Made by a program: the position numbers and the translations under genes
Part shown: piece after piece, positions 12,720 to 25,900 of the stretch
Layout: each line of letters starts with the position of its first letter
Numbering within the stretch: the stretch's first letter is position 1
The notes under the pieces: generated by a model
What the model was told of the DNA's origin: nothing
What the model saw: only the letters and a program-made list of their open reading frames with translations
Databases searched by the model: none
Source: Liolophura sinensis
Lineage: Eukaryota; Mollusca; Polyplacophora; Chitonida; Chitonidae
NCBI RefSeq assembly: GCF_032854445.1
Contig: NC_088307.1
Location: 21,836,017 to 21,900,016, forward strand
DNA length: 64,000 bases
Direction of reading: 5' to 3'

Positions 12720-12815
12720 TTTTGAATGACTGATTATGGCTTAACGCCACATCAGCAATATTTCATCCATATCGTGGGACAAGACTCATGCTGATGGCAC
12801 ATACATATATGTAAA
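12720..12815 (+). mobile_element. Fragment of a third dispersed SINE-like repeat
   Basis: The block tggcttaacgccacatcagc, then aatatttcatccatatcg, resembles a repeat motif I know from molluscan DNA. Recognition is from memory; only one copy is in the window. Confidence 0.4.
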
Positions 12816-15320
12816 GATATTACTTACAGCCAGACAGTTCTCACTTTAACAACACCTTTAATGTAACACACTACAGCATCATCTTGAAGAGCAGTAGTTA
12901 AAAAAAAAAACAATTTATATTTTTGTGCATAGATTATGTTTTATGAGGTAAGAGACTATTTTGGGTTAGTTGAATGCCTCAACTATCTTTTTTGGCAATG
13001 CAACAATTAGGAAAGCAGAGATTAATCTCATCTGACACTATTGTTAATATATTTCAAAATATATATTAATATAATATTTCAAAAGAAATACAAATTGACA
13101 CCTTACATCCCCACTTCACATACGTGTACCTGTGCTTCTGGGGCCCAGTTGTGGAGAAGTGTACAAGGTATTAGTTTTAGCCTGGACTACAGTGCCATTA
13201 GTTTTGTATTAGGCCAAGACTGGTATTAAGATTTAAGTCTGGCTTAACTTTTAACTACACTTTTGAAGAAATCATATAAATAAATCTTTAAAAACAAATT
13301 CGCTGCGGACTGTGCCAAGTTGCAATACTGTAAGCGGTTTGTGTAATTTGAGCCTGTTATGCGCAACTAAAAACAATATAAAAAGAAAATATATAATACT
13401 TGACCCTGCACATCTGTGTGGCTCGACTCTATACTTTTTAATACTATTAGCCACATAATACATGTAACAAAAGTGTCGAGTTGAGTCACAGAGACACGCA
13501 GGTTTTACTTGAAATAGTACTTGTTCTGTGTATGTACTACGTTATTTAACATTACCGTTTACATGACATATACATTACATTTCAATTTCCCCAAAGATTG
13601 CCTCTATACAACACTAGATTATTAAGCCAGAAGACATACCCATGAGAAAATCTTTAACAGATTACAATGTGGCTGATCTGCACATTTGTCATTACACTTG
13701 AGCTAGGCTCTAGGGCAAAAGAAATTCCTTATATGTTAACCAATTAAAATTTTCTTTATTTGCCAAGTACAGCTCAAATTACTGCCTTTCAGTAAATATC
13801 AGCCCCGTAACCTTACTATTTATTGCATTAAAATGACTCTTAATTTTGAAAAAGTTACAATGCAACTCACTTTACAAATTTTATGAACTTTATTGCCGAT
13901 TTCAAATGGTAAAATGTGCACAGACGAGGCTGACATTTAAAGGTAATTATTGGGCTATTCAAGATGATAACAACAAAGCTCTGATAAACCATATTTAATT
14001 GACAGTTTTTAACTTTTCAGGGACTGCCAGCAGCTACATGTAAGCTACAGGACGCCAAAACAGCTCCTGGTCAGCAATGATTTTTGAAAATAATAGTGTT
14101 ATTTGCATAAAATATACAAATACATCAACAGAATATTCTGGCCAATAGGTATCATGTACAGCAGGTGCATGCCTATCTGGACATTACATTGTTACATTAT
14201 CATCACTACATTCACATAGTATCATCATCAAACTAAACTCGCCTATAACAATAAACGCAGACACTGTGGCTGCATGATTGTGCGCACGGAAATAGCGATG
14301 TTAGTATAGTATATTGTACCAAGTTTTTCTGTGCGTCGTACGCAAAACTCCATCTGAAAAGTACGCTCAAAACGAAACTGGCAACATGTCTCATTTCTAT
14401 CCAAAGAGCTACATGTACTCCCATCACCTGATCATGTATACTTTCACCGCTGCTTTATCATTCTAGGATAGTTATCTTTGATTGATTGATTGGTGTTTAA
14501 TGCCCTACTCAATGATATTTCCTTTCCTATACATGTACAACAGCAGTCTGTGTCAAGGAAACAGGGATTCCCAATCTAAAACAACAGGTCTTTGTCAAGT
14601 AATTTACAAACTTCTCCATTTTGGCGGCCCAGATTTTCACCCATACAGGAAGATCAATGTCTGAGCCATATCGTCTATTAGAAGACACACTATCCTAACT
14701 ACCCGGAATGTACACGATAACTTCATGTAAATGAATGCCACTAGTTACCGATGAGCAGTTAGTACCATGAAGGCTTTGAGAACGGTGAAAACAGGACAAT
14801 TGCTTTTTAGAGGATGGATGTGTCTGATTGTCAACATACAAATTAATACCCAACCATATTCTTTATGCATCTGGTATCAACAACTTGTAAAGCCACCTAC
14901 GATGATCCTGTGAACCTTTCACAGTTAGGTTACCAAATGTCTTCTCAGTATACAAGCGGAATAATCAAGCTAGCTGTTGTTTCATAGGCCAACAAGGGTC
15001 ATTAGGTCAAACCAACTGGCCATATCTGGAGAAAGCATATGTACTACGTTACTGGGTACTTGATGTTTTAGGCAACCTAAAATAAAGACACTAAAGCTTA
15101 CTGAATGCCGAATATTTTTTCACGCTCCGATTAAATGGTTTGTATGAACTACATGCAGGGTTGTCATTCCACCCATCCAAAAAAAAAAAAACAACATGCA
15201 CACTAAAGGGAAGTAACTCTTCAGCTCCCAGAAAATGACCCAGTCCAGGAAGCCTGTGATTGTTCAGGCCAGCGTTACTGCTGGAGAAATTCTGCTGGAT
15301 GGAATAATCGGAGCTGAAAA

Positions 15321-18300
15321 TCACTTCGGAAGCCTGTGTTTGTGTTTTGTCAGCCACCCCTTCTCCACCATGTCTGTTTCCAGGAAGCCCTGAAAGGAAA
15401 AAAAAAAAAACAAAACCTTCAAACAACTATAAAACAACAAAATGACACATATCATATGTTTTACGAAGTGTATCATGTACAATATCACAGGAGCTTTTCT
15501 TTCTTATGAATTTAATTACTAAAAACTATATTTCTTCTTGACATAGCATACATCACAAAGTCAGATGTAGAACACTGTGGATCCATGTATGTGAGTAATG
15601 TATTCTCTCTATAAAGTGTTTTATCATGGTACTTCATTCAAACATGTATAAACCCAGACAAGATAACACGTCGTGTATACATTCTTCATGGGAGACCAAA
15701 TTATATTTCTGCTTAAGAAGATCTCCATCATGAATTTATGAATGTGTACAAACTTTGACACAAATTCCTATAATGTTCAGATCCAAACCCTTACACTGGC
15801 TCCTACACTGTTCAGATCCAGTAAGAACGTGTCCAAACCTTTACACCTGCTCCTACACTATTCAGATCCAGTAAGAATGTGTACAAACCTTTACACCTGC
15901 TCCTACACTGTTCAGATCCAGTAAGAATGTGTACAAACCTTCACACCGGCTACTACACTGTTCAGATCAAGTAAGAATGTGTACAAACCTTTACACCAGC
16001 TCCTACACCATTTAGATCCAGTAAGAATGTGTACAAACCTTTACACCGGCTCCTACACCATTCAGATCCAGTAAGAGTATGTACGAACCATTACACTGGC
16101 TGTTCAGATCCAGTAAGAATGTGTACAAACCTTTACACCGGCTCCTACACTGTTCAGATCCAGCAAAAAAATGTGTACAAACCCTTACACGGGCTCCTAC
16201 ACCGTTTAGATCTGGTAAGAATGTGTACAAACCTTTACACTGTCACCTACACTGTTCAGATCCAGTAAGAATGTGTACAAACCTTTACAGCGGCTCCTAC
16301 ACCATTCAGACCCATTAAGAATGTGTACAAACCTTCACAATGGGGCCTACACCATTTAGAGCCAGTAAGAATGTGTACAAACTTTTACACCGGGTCCTAC
16401 ACTATTCAAATCCAGTAAGAGTGTGTACAAACCTTTACACTGGCTCCTACACCATCCAGATCCAATTAGAATAAGTACAAACCTTAACAATAGAACCAGT
16501 AACCATGAGATCCAATAAAAAAGTGTGCAAATCTTAACCCTGGCTCCTACACAGTTCAGATCTAGTAAGATGTGTACAAACCTTCACACCAGCTCCTACT
16601 CCATTCAGATCCAGTAAGAACGTGTCGTGTCCATAAGGAGAATTCAATTCATAGAAAGTCACAGCCTCATTGCCTGCAAAACACAAAGATACAAGATTCT
16701 TGTTTCTCATTGGGAGAAATTTAAAAATCAGAACTTAAACAAAAATTATGTAAACACTGTTCTACAAACATACCATAATAGTCACATGTCAAGTGTTTGA
16801 GTTAAGTACCATAACATGTGCATGCGAACTTTCCAATTTACCACAATCAGTAATGTCTAAAGAGAAATGATGCTAATCCCTAAAGGGTTTTTCACTACAG
16901 TTCCAGAAATTTACTTTTATGCTTGACGTCACATCTGCCTTCTTTTGCATGAAAAATATTCTAAAGTTTATACACTCAGACACCGTATATGTAGAAACAA
17001 CCAAGGATTTTGTTTTTGAGAAGATTTGTACCCTGCACATTGTTCAAGATGGAAACAACCCAGGACTTTCTTTCTCGGAGGAGATTTCTACCCACTGAAC
17101 AGTGTTTACAGTACACATATTAAAACATGAGCTCATACCTGCTTCATCCAGGGCGGTGAATATCTCCCTCTGTTGCCAGATGGGGAAGATGATGTCGGTC
17201 TGGACACCCATGACTAGTACAGGACAGGTGATCCTCGACATGCCTTCTGTGAGTGAGGGACAACCTTCTGATATATCAAACAGATCCATGGCCTAGGGAC
17301 AGGCAAACAAACAGACCCACTCATTGCTTTCCTGATTGATTCACTTATCTTCAGGGGACGAAATTAAATTGATTTGGAAGGTGCACAGTCTCTGGATACA
17401 TGTATGAAGTTAAATGGCATTTCATGTATCTTTTTGTTTGATTATATTGACCAAGATGAACAGAGGAAACTGTTCAAAAAATTCACTGAAATCTGTGGAA
17501 GAGAGTAAAAAGTTAATTGTGGTGAAGGTAAAAATGGTATGTGGAAGAGTGTAAAAGGTTGGTGGGCAAGGGTAAAAGGCTGGTGGAAGAGGGTAAAAAG
17601 GTTTGTGGAAATGGCTAAAAAAAGGTTTGTGGAAAAGGCTAAAAAAGGTTTGTGGAAAAGGCTAAAAAAGGGGTTTTTGGAAAAGGCTAAAAGGTTTTGT
17701 GGAAAAGGCTAAAAAAAGGTTTATGGAAAAGGCTAAAAAAGGTTTGTGGAAAAGGCTAAAAAAAATTTTTGGAAAAGGGTAAGAAGAGGTTGAAAGGACA
17801 TTTCTGTATGCTTAATATCTCTACAATCATCTCCAAGAATAAGCGAGCAATTCTGAGAGAATTTAAGACAGTGCTAACTTAGAACCACATGCATGTATAC
17901 ACTTTGTTTCCCTGGTTTGAAACTTTGTAACTTCACACAAAACACAATGTAGCTATTTGAATGAAATTTTGTGCAGAAGTTGACATTGGGTTAAGGCCAC
18001 ACCAGTTTTAATTGTTGTTTTACCAGCAGAGGAAATCTTCTTTGAAAGTCGGAGAAGCCATACAAAATAAAAATGAAAATTTTCCACTCAAAGACATGTT
18101 TACATGATTGGGAAACCTTGAAAAACAGAAAATTCATAAATACACGAGAATCAAAAAATAAAATGGTGGATATTTTTTACATTTATCTCCATTTGTGACA
18201 GGCTTGCTCGTAAAACATAAACTTAAATTGGTGTCGCCTTTAACAAAGCATATCAATTATACAATGTATTTTGAAGGTGACCTTGATGAGGATCCAGATC

Positions 18301-19856
18301 CAGGATTTTTTTTAAACAATTCTAAACCATCGCAAGATGGGGCATTAATGCAGAGTACAGTCCCTTTATCTGTAGTGAGGGAATTTGTATATTCCATCTG
18401 ATGTTGAGGTTTCTACTCTCAAGAGCACCTTCTAGTTACCTTAGAAATATAGAGCAGAGAGTTGGGATCATATTTATTACTGAAGCTCTCCCCCTGATGT
18501 TCCAAGTAGTTTTCTATCAGAAACGTGGGACAAAGACTGATGTGATCTGTGTCTTCAATGCGCTTCCTACCAAATCGATGATCCCACTCAGGTCCGCTCC
18601 TGTATGTCATTGTCCCTATCTCCCTAAAAAAAACAACAAAAAAAAACAAACAGATCAATTACAACAACACTAGTTTACTGTGTACTCTATGGGGGCCTTG
18701 CTAGCTCAGCACAATGATCCAGGAGCCTCTCTTTACCTGTCGTATGTGAGAAGATCTTCCAGCAACCTTGCGGGTTTGTGGGTCTTTCCCGCGGCTCTGC
18801 CTGGTTTACTCCCACCAAAATGCTGGCCGTCGTGAAATATTTTTGAGTACGACATAAAACTTTCATGAAATAAATGAATACTGCACCGTTATTATTAAAG
18901 TGCTACAACTGCCCCTAAGACTTTGCATTTAAAAAGAATAGAATAACCTGAAATGCTGTTGTAAATAATCATTAACTTGTAGGGTATAAAAACCCTTTTA
19001 GGAAATCTCTGAAAACGAAATTTTTTTTGTCGCTTCCACACACACCTGTAGCTACAGTGCCACACACACAAGTCAGCAGGCCTGGGATCAAACCTGGAGG
19101 TCAGGTCATACCAAAGACATTAAAGATGGTACTTGTTGCTGCCTCGCCTGGTGCTCAGCATTAAGAGGTTAGGGCAAGGAAACAGGACAGGTTGGCCCAG
19201 TGTCAGTATAATATGACTGGGTGAGGTGTCATGTCTGGTGTTTTCAGGATGATACTTCAGTGGCAGCAGCACTTTGGTGGCATGGACTCACCCTGCCACA
19301 AGAAGACACAGGGTATATGTACACACACCTAATGATTCCTCGTCGTCATATGATTGAAAAATTGTTAAGTACGACCTTAAATCCCAAACATTCATTCATT
19401 CATTCATTCACACACCAACACTGGAGATACCTGGCCAGTTTCATGCCCATCTTGGGGAACACCCCGTCATAATAGTGCCCACTGTTCCAGTTGGGGTCAC
19501 ACATGATTGTCTTTCGCTGGATATAGCGCATGGCTATTGACGACGGATGTGACTGGGCACAACCTGATATGGACACAAGTCTGAAAAACAGGAGAATGAC
19601 AGAATACACTATATCCTGCAATATGCTTTATCACCTACGATAATGGCAGCTTTCAGTGCAAGTTTTGCACCCTTTTAATTGAAGATAAAACTACCCTGTT
19701 TTGGTTGGCCAAATTCAGAGTTTAACAAAATTAAAAGTATGTTTTTATTAGTATACAGAGAATAATGCCTGTGACCACACTTAAATAAGCATCTTCCAAA
19801 TATGTGTAGGGCCTGAAGAATAAGGCCTAAACAAATCACATGAAAAGTGTGTCTAT

Positions 19857-19913
<57 letters not shown>

Positions 19914-22900
19914 ATAATTCTCTGATCAAGGCTCAAAAAATATAACTCAAAGGCTACCATCATGGTTGAAAAATAACTAAAACTTAAGAAAGAAAAACAA
20001 CTGGCACAAAACTAATGCAAAGCATCTGAACTATGTGTAAAAAAAATTCAAGTTATAGTACTGCTCAAGTAGTGTTACATGAAGGATGTACCTTGCCACT
20101 CTATCAGGGTGTAAGGCTGCAGCCATCAGAGAGCACATCCCTCCTAGAGATGAGCCTACAGCACCGTGAAGCTGAGAAAACAGGACAACTCAGAATCAAC
20201 AAGCTAATTCAAACATTTATATTCTACTTATGAATCAATCAAGGAGTTTTTCAAACTTGATCCGAGTTGCCAACAAAATCAACCTGTACAATTTCACTTT
20301 CACCTTTCACTTATACGATGACAGCCAGCATTATGGTGGGAGGACACCAGACTGAGCGCAGTGATCTCAGACTTAAAAATCAAAATTTCAGATCACTCTA
20401 AAACTGCTACTTCTTACGTAACAATGTTAAAATACTGATTGACCAAGTAAATTCTGAGTAAGCTACTGTAAAACGAATTTCACCTAAAATAACAGAAATG
20501 AGAAGATCAACAAGTTTAATGATTGAAATTTTGACTTAAGTCTAAGATCACTTCATGATCAAGGAGACTGACCTGATGTTAACCAAAAGGACAGACAGAT
20601 GGACAGGAAAAATCACTATGTCTTGTCTGTTTACTACTACTACTTCCTACTCCTGCTTTAGATTGGTTGCTGCATGACTAAATCATTTAATAAAAACATA
20701 ATGCAAATTTGCTCACCTTATAAATTCCCAGGTGGTCAAGCAGTAGAAACTGGGCCCTCACCATATCCTCTACTGATACCACGGGGAACGTCGTTGCATA
20801 TGCCTGGTGACAAAAACAAAAAATAATTAAAAAAAACACTAACTACAAACATGATCAAGGATACGTATATTTCATAAACATGATGATGATTTAAAATTCA
20901 TAAAAATATCTGCTGTGAATCATGATCACCTAAAATCTTTAGTTCCAATTTTTTTTTTTTTTTCTAATTCAATATCTGGCACTTGCTAAACTGGAAAAAT
21001 CTGGACGACAAAATTGCTGTTTCAGCGGCTACTTTATTTTAAGAATGTAAGGAGATCTTGCCTGATATGTTGTGAAGAATGGAGATTTACCCTGTGAATT
21101 GCCCATCCCCATTTTCTTCACACTTAAGCCTATGTAACAGTCTCAGTGCAAATTGAAAACGCTTCAGTAAAGCTACTGTACACCAATCCAAGAAATACAT
21201 GCACATGTACCTATGTACAGTATACAACACAAAGAGAAGGGACAGGATTTGCTGTTCAATACTTTTGGAATTTCAAACATGCAAATGATTATCTCCGGAA
21301 ATATGTATGAAGGAACAAAACATTTGTCGTTTTACTTTCCAAGAATAGTTGTCATTTCATGAAATATTCATGCAGGTTCTATTTTATGACAGTACCTAAA
21401 AAACAGGAGTTATTTTTCAGCACTTTTTTTTTCATACTCATTTATAAAATTTTTTAGGAAATTTAAGAACGGTATTCTTCATTTTCCAGATCTTTTCCAG
21501 GTTTTCAAGTCCTTGGAAATTTTGGCCACAGTGTTAATGACCTAACATTTTTCCATGAAAAAAAAAAGGTTATTAATTTGTAAGGAGTCTAAGAATTCTT
21601 TTGATGTTAGAAAGGTGTTATGAGGTTTATTTGGATGATAGGATCACATACTATTAGGACATTGTAAATTTCAATACTAAAATTAATATTCTATGACACT
21701 CATTTGCCTCTAAAAATGTACTTTTTGGGGAGAAATTTTAGGTCATTTTACAATATTTTTCTGGTAAATATTGCTGTGGTTTGCACTTAGACAGACAAAC
21801 ACATTATATTGAAAACGCACAAGACAGGTTTCTTTGATTGGCGTGTATCTTGTACTCAAGAATATGTCACTCAAACGACGGCGACCAGCATTATGGTGGG
21901 AGGAAACCACCATACCCTTTTTTAACCCTTTAACTGCAACAAAAGTGGTGAAACTTGTAAAACTCATACTGCAAACTAGTTTTACACTTCAGAAAAAACA
22001 AAAATGGCCAAAGTCAACATTTCACCTCATAGAAAAGATAAAATATACCATAAAATTCTTCCTTAGTTGTATTATTTTGTGAAACAAAAAAAAAAACATA
22101 CCTGATTGGTTAATGGATTGATAGAACTGGGACCACTGCAAATAAAGAACCAATGAGTAACAGGTGGTTTGTCTCTATACCCTCATCCCTCAACCTTTTT
22201 GCGTGTGAAAGAGCAACTTTCAGTGCAATTTATGCACATTTTAAATTTAATTTTGGAGACAAATCTACATTGGGTTGGTTGGCCAATTTCAGGGCTTCAC
22301 AAAAAGTATACTTTAATCAGTCTACACAGGATAATGCCTTCAGAATATGCTAGGACAAACACCTTGCAAACACGTAGTTGAGGAATTACAGTAACCCGCT
22401 CTAGTTAAGTATATGACATGCCTAATATATACGCCAAAATTTTTCAGCCATATGATGAGGAGTCATCATTAGGTGTGTACTCATATACTGTGTCTTTTTG
22501 TTGCAGGGCGAGTCCATGCCGCCAAAATACTGCCCCCACTGAAGCATCATGCTGAAGACACCAGACATGACACCCCACCCAGTCACATTATACTGACACC
22601 AGGACAACCAGTCCTGTTTCCTTGCTCTCACCTCTCAGTGCTCAGTGCTCAGTGCTAAGCAAGGCAGCAGCAAGTGGAATTTTGAAAGTCTTTGGTATGA
22701 CCTGACCCGGGATAGATCCATAAAGGCAGTAAATTTATTACTGTTGTTTTTTCACTACAACCCTGTAAGTGTTGCCATGGAAACAACAAATTCTTGTCAA
22801 ATGAATCTTGTTATAAATTGGGATCTGATTTAGCACAAGGTTAAGCCTGTAATTACCAAATCTGAGAAACCTATCTGAAATGACATGCCATCTATCATGT

Positions 22901-25900
22901 CCATGTTTGTTGTTATACATATGAATGGACAGGAGGACAGATTATCTTACCTGTATTTGTCTGCTGTCCAAATGACATTCACGTAGAGTAACCTTTAGCA
23001 TAATGGGCACATGGGAAAAATTCCTATTTCTTTATAGCGACAACATATTGTCTTCTGTTTTGTCTTCTGCCACTGTTTTTTTCTTTTCAGCATTAATTCC
23101 TCTGCCTGCCTGCCTACCTGCTAATGTGTGTCTGTGTGTGTGTCTGCGTGTGTGTCTGCATGTGTGTCTGCCTGTTTGCCTACCTGTTTGTCTGCCTGTC
23201 TCTGTGTCTGTCTGCCTGTGTGTCTGTCTGTTTGTCTGTCCGAGCTTTACAAAAAAGGTCATGCAGGGATTTGAATTACATTTTAAATGCAGGTTTTCTT
23301 TTGTCTATGAATTAGCGCATCGAAATGTCGGAGAGGACTGGGTTCTTTGTTTAATATGATTATTCACCACTCACAACCAGGAGAGCAATTCAGAGTATTG
23401 TTCCCTTGTTTGTAGTCCGAAGTACATTTAACTGTGGATGGAGGTTTATGCTCTAGTCTAATTATTTATTTGACTTATTGATTTAATTGACTGTTTTACA
23501 CCGTTATCCAAACAAAAAAAAATGGCCACATTTCGGGGAGGAGGAAACCGGGCAAAACCTGGGAGAAGCCCACGACCATGCCCAAGTGGCTGGCAGACAG
23601 CCCCACTTACATTCAGAGAGGAAGTCAGCATGAACTTGGTATGAACTCCCAGCAATCGTATTTACTGATTTGACTATAATTTCACACCGACCATGTGTGT
23701 AGAATTTTTCCAGCCTGTATGTCTGTGATTAGAAAAAAGATCACATTGCACAGAGCCTTAGGAAACTAAACTGACCTCTTCATAAATTCCCTTACATAAA
23801 TATCTGATCTGTCACTGACCTGCTACCATAGCAACCCCCAACATGGTTGGCACAGATGACGAAGAACTTGGAAGTATCAACGGCACACCCAGGGCCTACA
23901 AACTTTTCCCACCAGCCAGGGGCAGGGTTTTCCTGTAACCATAGTAACAATGATATGGACATAATTGATGCTAAACTGAAATGCATGTGAAGGTATTGAA
24001 GATCTGTAGAAAGAAGAAGAAAAGAGTCAAAACAAACATTAAGTAAATAATCTAAACTTTTGCTCAAACTGCAGTTTCAGAGGCATATAAATGTCATTAA
24101 ATATTTCTGTTGGTGTTGAGACTTACATTTCTGCATACCGATATCACCCTAGTTCCAATCTTTTCTCTAAAAATCAATATATAACTTTCAAAATCAGGAA
24201 AAATGTACAACTATGTCAGGGTTGAAGGTCATCTACTCTGTTTGTCACATTTGTGATATATTGATTCACACATGAATAAAAAAAATAGATTGTACATGTA
24301 TTACAAAGAAATTTTCTGTTTGCTTTCTTGGGGTTTAACTTTGCATCCGACATTATTTTCACACTACATGTAGCTGGGTGTCATGTATTTTTTTGTGCTG
24401 CATCACTGAATCACCAATCAGAATCACAATGTTCCACAAAAACCAACATTCCTTGGTTCGGTACAAGCATACATCGTCTCATCTGAATTACCACATGACG
24501 GCATCTAGAGGACAGGGACCACATTCACAAAACTTTTAAAACATGTCTCTCATAGATTTTTTTTTTTACAAAAGACGTTGTTTATGTCATGGGGCCATAA
24601 GGCAATGTCATTCATGATTTACGAAAAACAGAGTTACAAAGTTTTGTGAAAGTGGGTCCAGTCTGGTAGCAGAACTATTAAAATGCTTCAAAACACAACA
24701 ACCATCTGTTCAAAAGAATCTTCAAAAAGACTGAATTCCGCCAAAAGATCTTGTTTATGATAAACACTTAAACTAGTACTTGAAAATAATAACTTATCAT
24801 CCAGTATGTGCCACTCGGCAGAGACTCAGTAAAAGTTTTTAATACTCCCATCATATGATGTGTTCATTATTGCAGTATTTGGATTCCTCTCTGGGGCCAC
24901 TTTTGCAAAAAACTGTGAATCGATTTTTCGTAACTTTTCTCGTAAATGACATTGCCTTATGGCACTATAACCTGTGCAATGTTTCTTTACGAGAAGCTAC
25001 GAGAACTGTAACTAACAATGTTTTGTGAAAGTGGCCCAGGTGATCTCTTTGGGGATTAGCGGTCTGTCATAAAGTACCCTCGAACTGGTACCGTCAAATG
25101 GTTATGTATCTGCGAATGGTTATACATGCATTGACCATCTTTCTAGATCACAAACTTTGTTAACAAACCCCAAAAATACTACAAATATTTATTTGATTAG
25201 TGTTTTACTCAAGGATGTTTCCTTTTTGCAACGGTGGCCAAAATATTTTTTACAGTATTATAAAAATTATTCTGTGAACAACACTTTCAGCGGTTTCATT
25301 CAAAGCCAGACTGAAAAATCTCAAGTGATGCAAAATGATTTGCAATCCCTCCAGAGCAGTTTGAGGAATGAGAAACTTTGAGCAAGTTTAGAGTGCTTGG
25401 GACATACCATAAATGACCTGTAATTTCACCCATAACTAAGCTGCTTACATTTCCAGCTTCTTTGTTTGCCTCCAAAGATGCATTTTGATGGTCAGAATTT
25501 TACGTCATTTAGGGTACTACAAAGTTGTCCCCTGAAAGCGATTTTATATTATTTTCTCTCAGTATTAAATAACATGTGAACTGAATGATTAGCACAAGTA
25601 TTAATTATCAATTTGGGCTTCAATTTCCACCGGATTTTCATATTTTAGGGTAATAATCCAGGAGCTATGGCAGCGTGAAAACAGAGTGGATGGTAATCAC
25701 AGCGCACAATTTTCGAGATGCAAACGGTGCACTGGGCAAACACAGGACTGAATGCTGTGAACTGTCATTGCTGACCAGACAGTTTTCATACTGCCATAGC
25801 TCCTGGATTATTGCCCTAAAATGTGAAAATCTGGTGGAAACTGAAGCCACAACTGATACTGAATACTTATAACTGTCATAGCTAGATATTTAATACTGAG

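Larger units (their letters stand above)
9914..15288. other. Intergenic region between STEEP1 and the acyltransferase gene
   Basis: I find no protein gene here. It holds the STEEP1 3' UTR to about 10.7 kb, a short (GAAT)n run near 10,395-10,422, a MITE-A copy, a fragment of another dispersed repeat (12,720-12,810) and AT-rich sequence. A tttatt at 13,889-13,894 could be a minus-strand polyadenylation signal for the acyltransferase gene, but this is a weak call. Confidence 0.5.

Noticed and set aside
15742-16318. Overlapping open frames over the 50-bp array, both strands
   Set aside because: They arise from repetition; the frame changes with each 50-bp unit and the first unit leads to a stop from exon 10.
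19675-19929. Open frame with alternating Ile and Tyr
   Set aside because: Translation of the (TA)n microsatellite.
23003-23359. Cys/Val-rich open frames on both strands
   Set aside because: Translation of a CTGT-type microsatellite.
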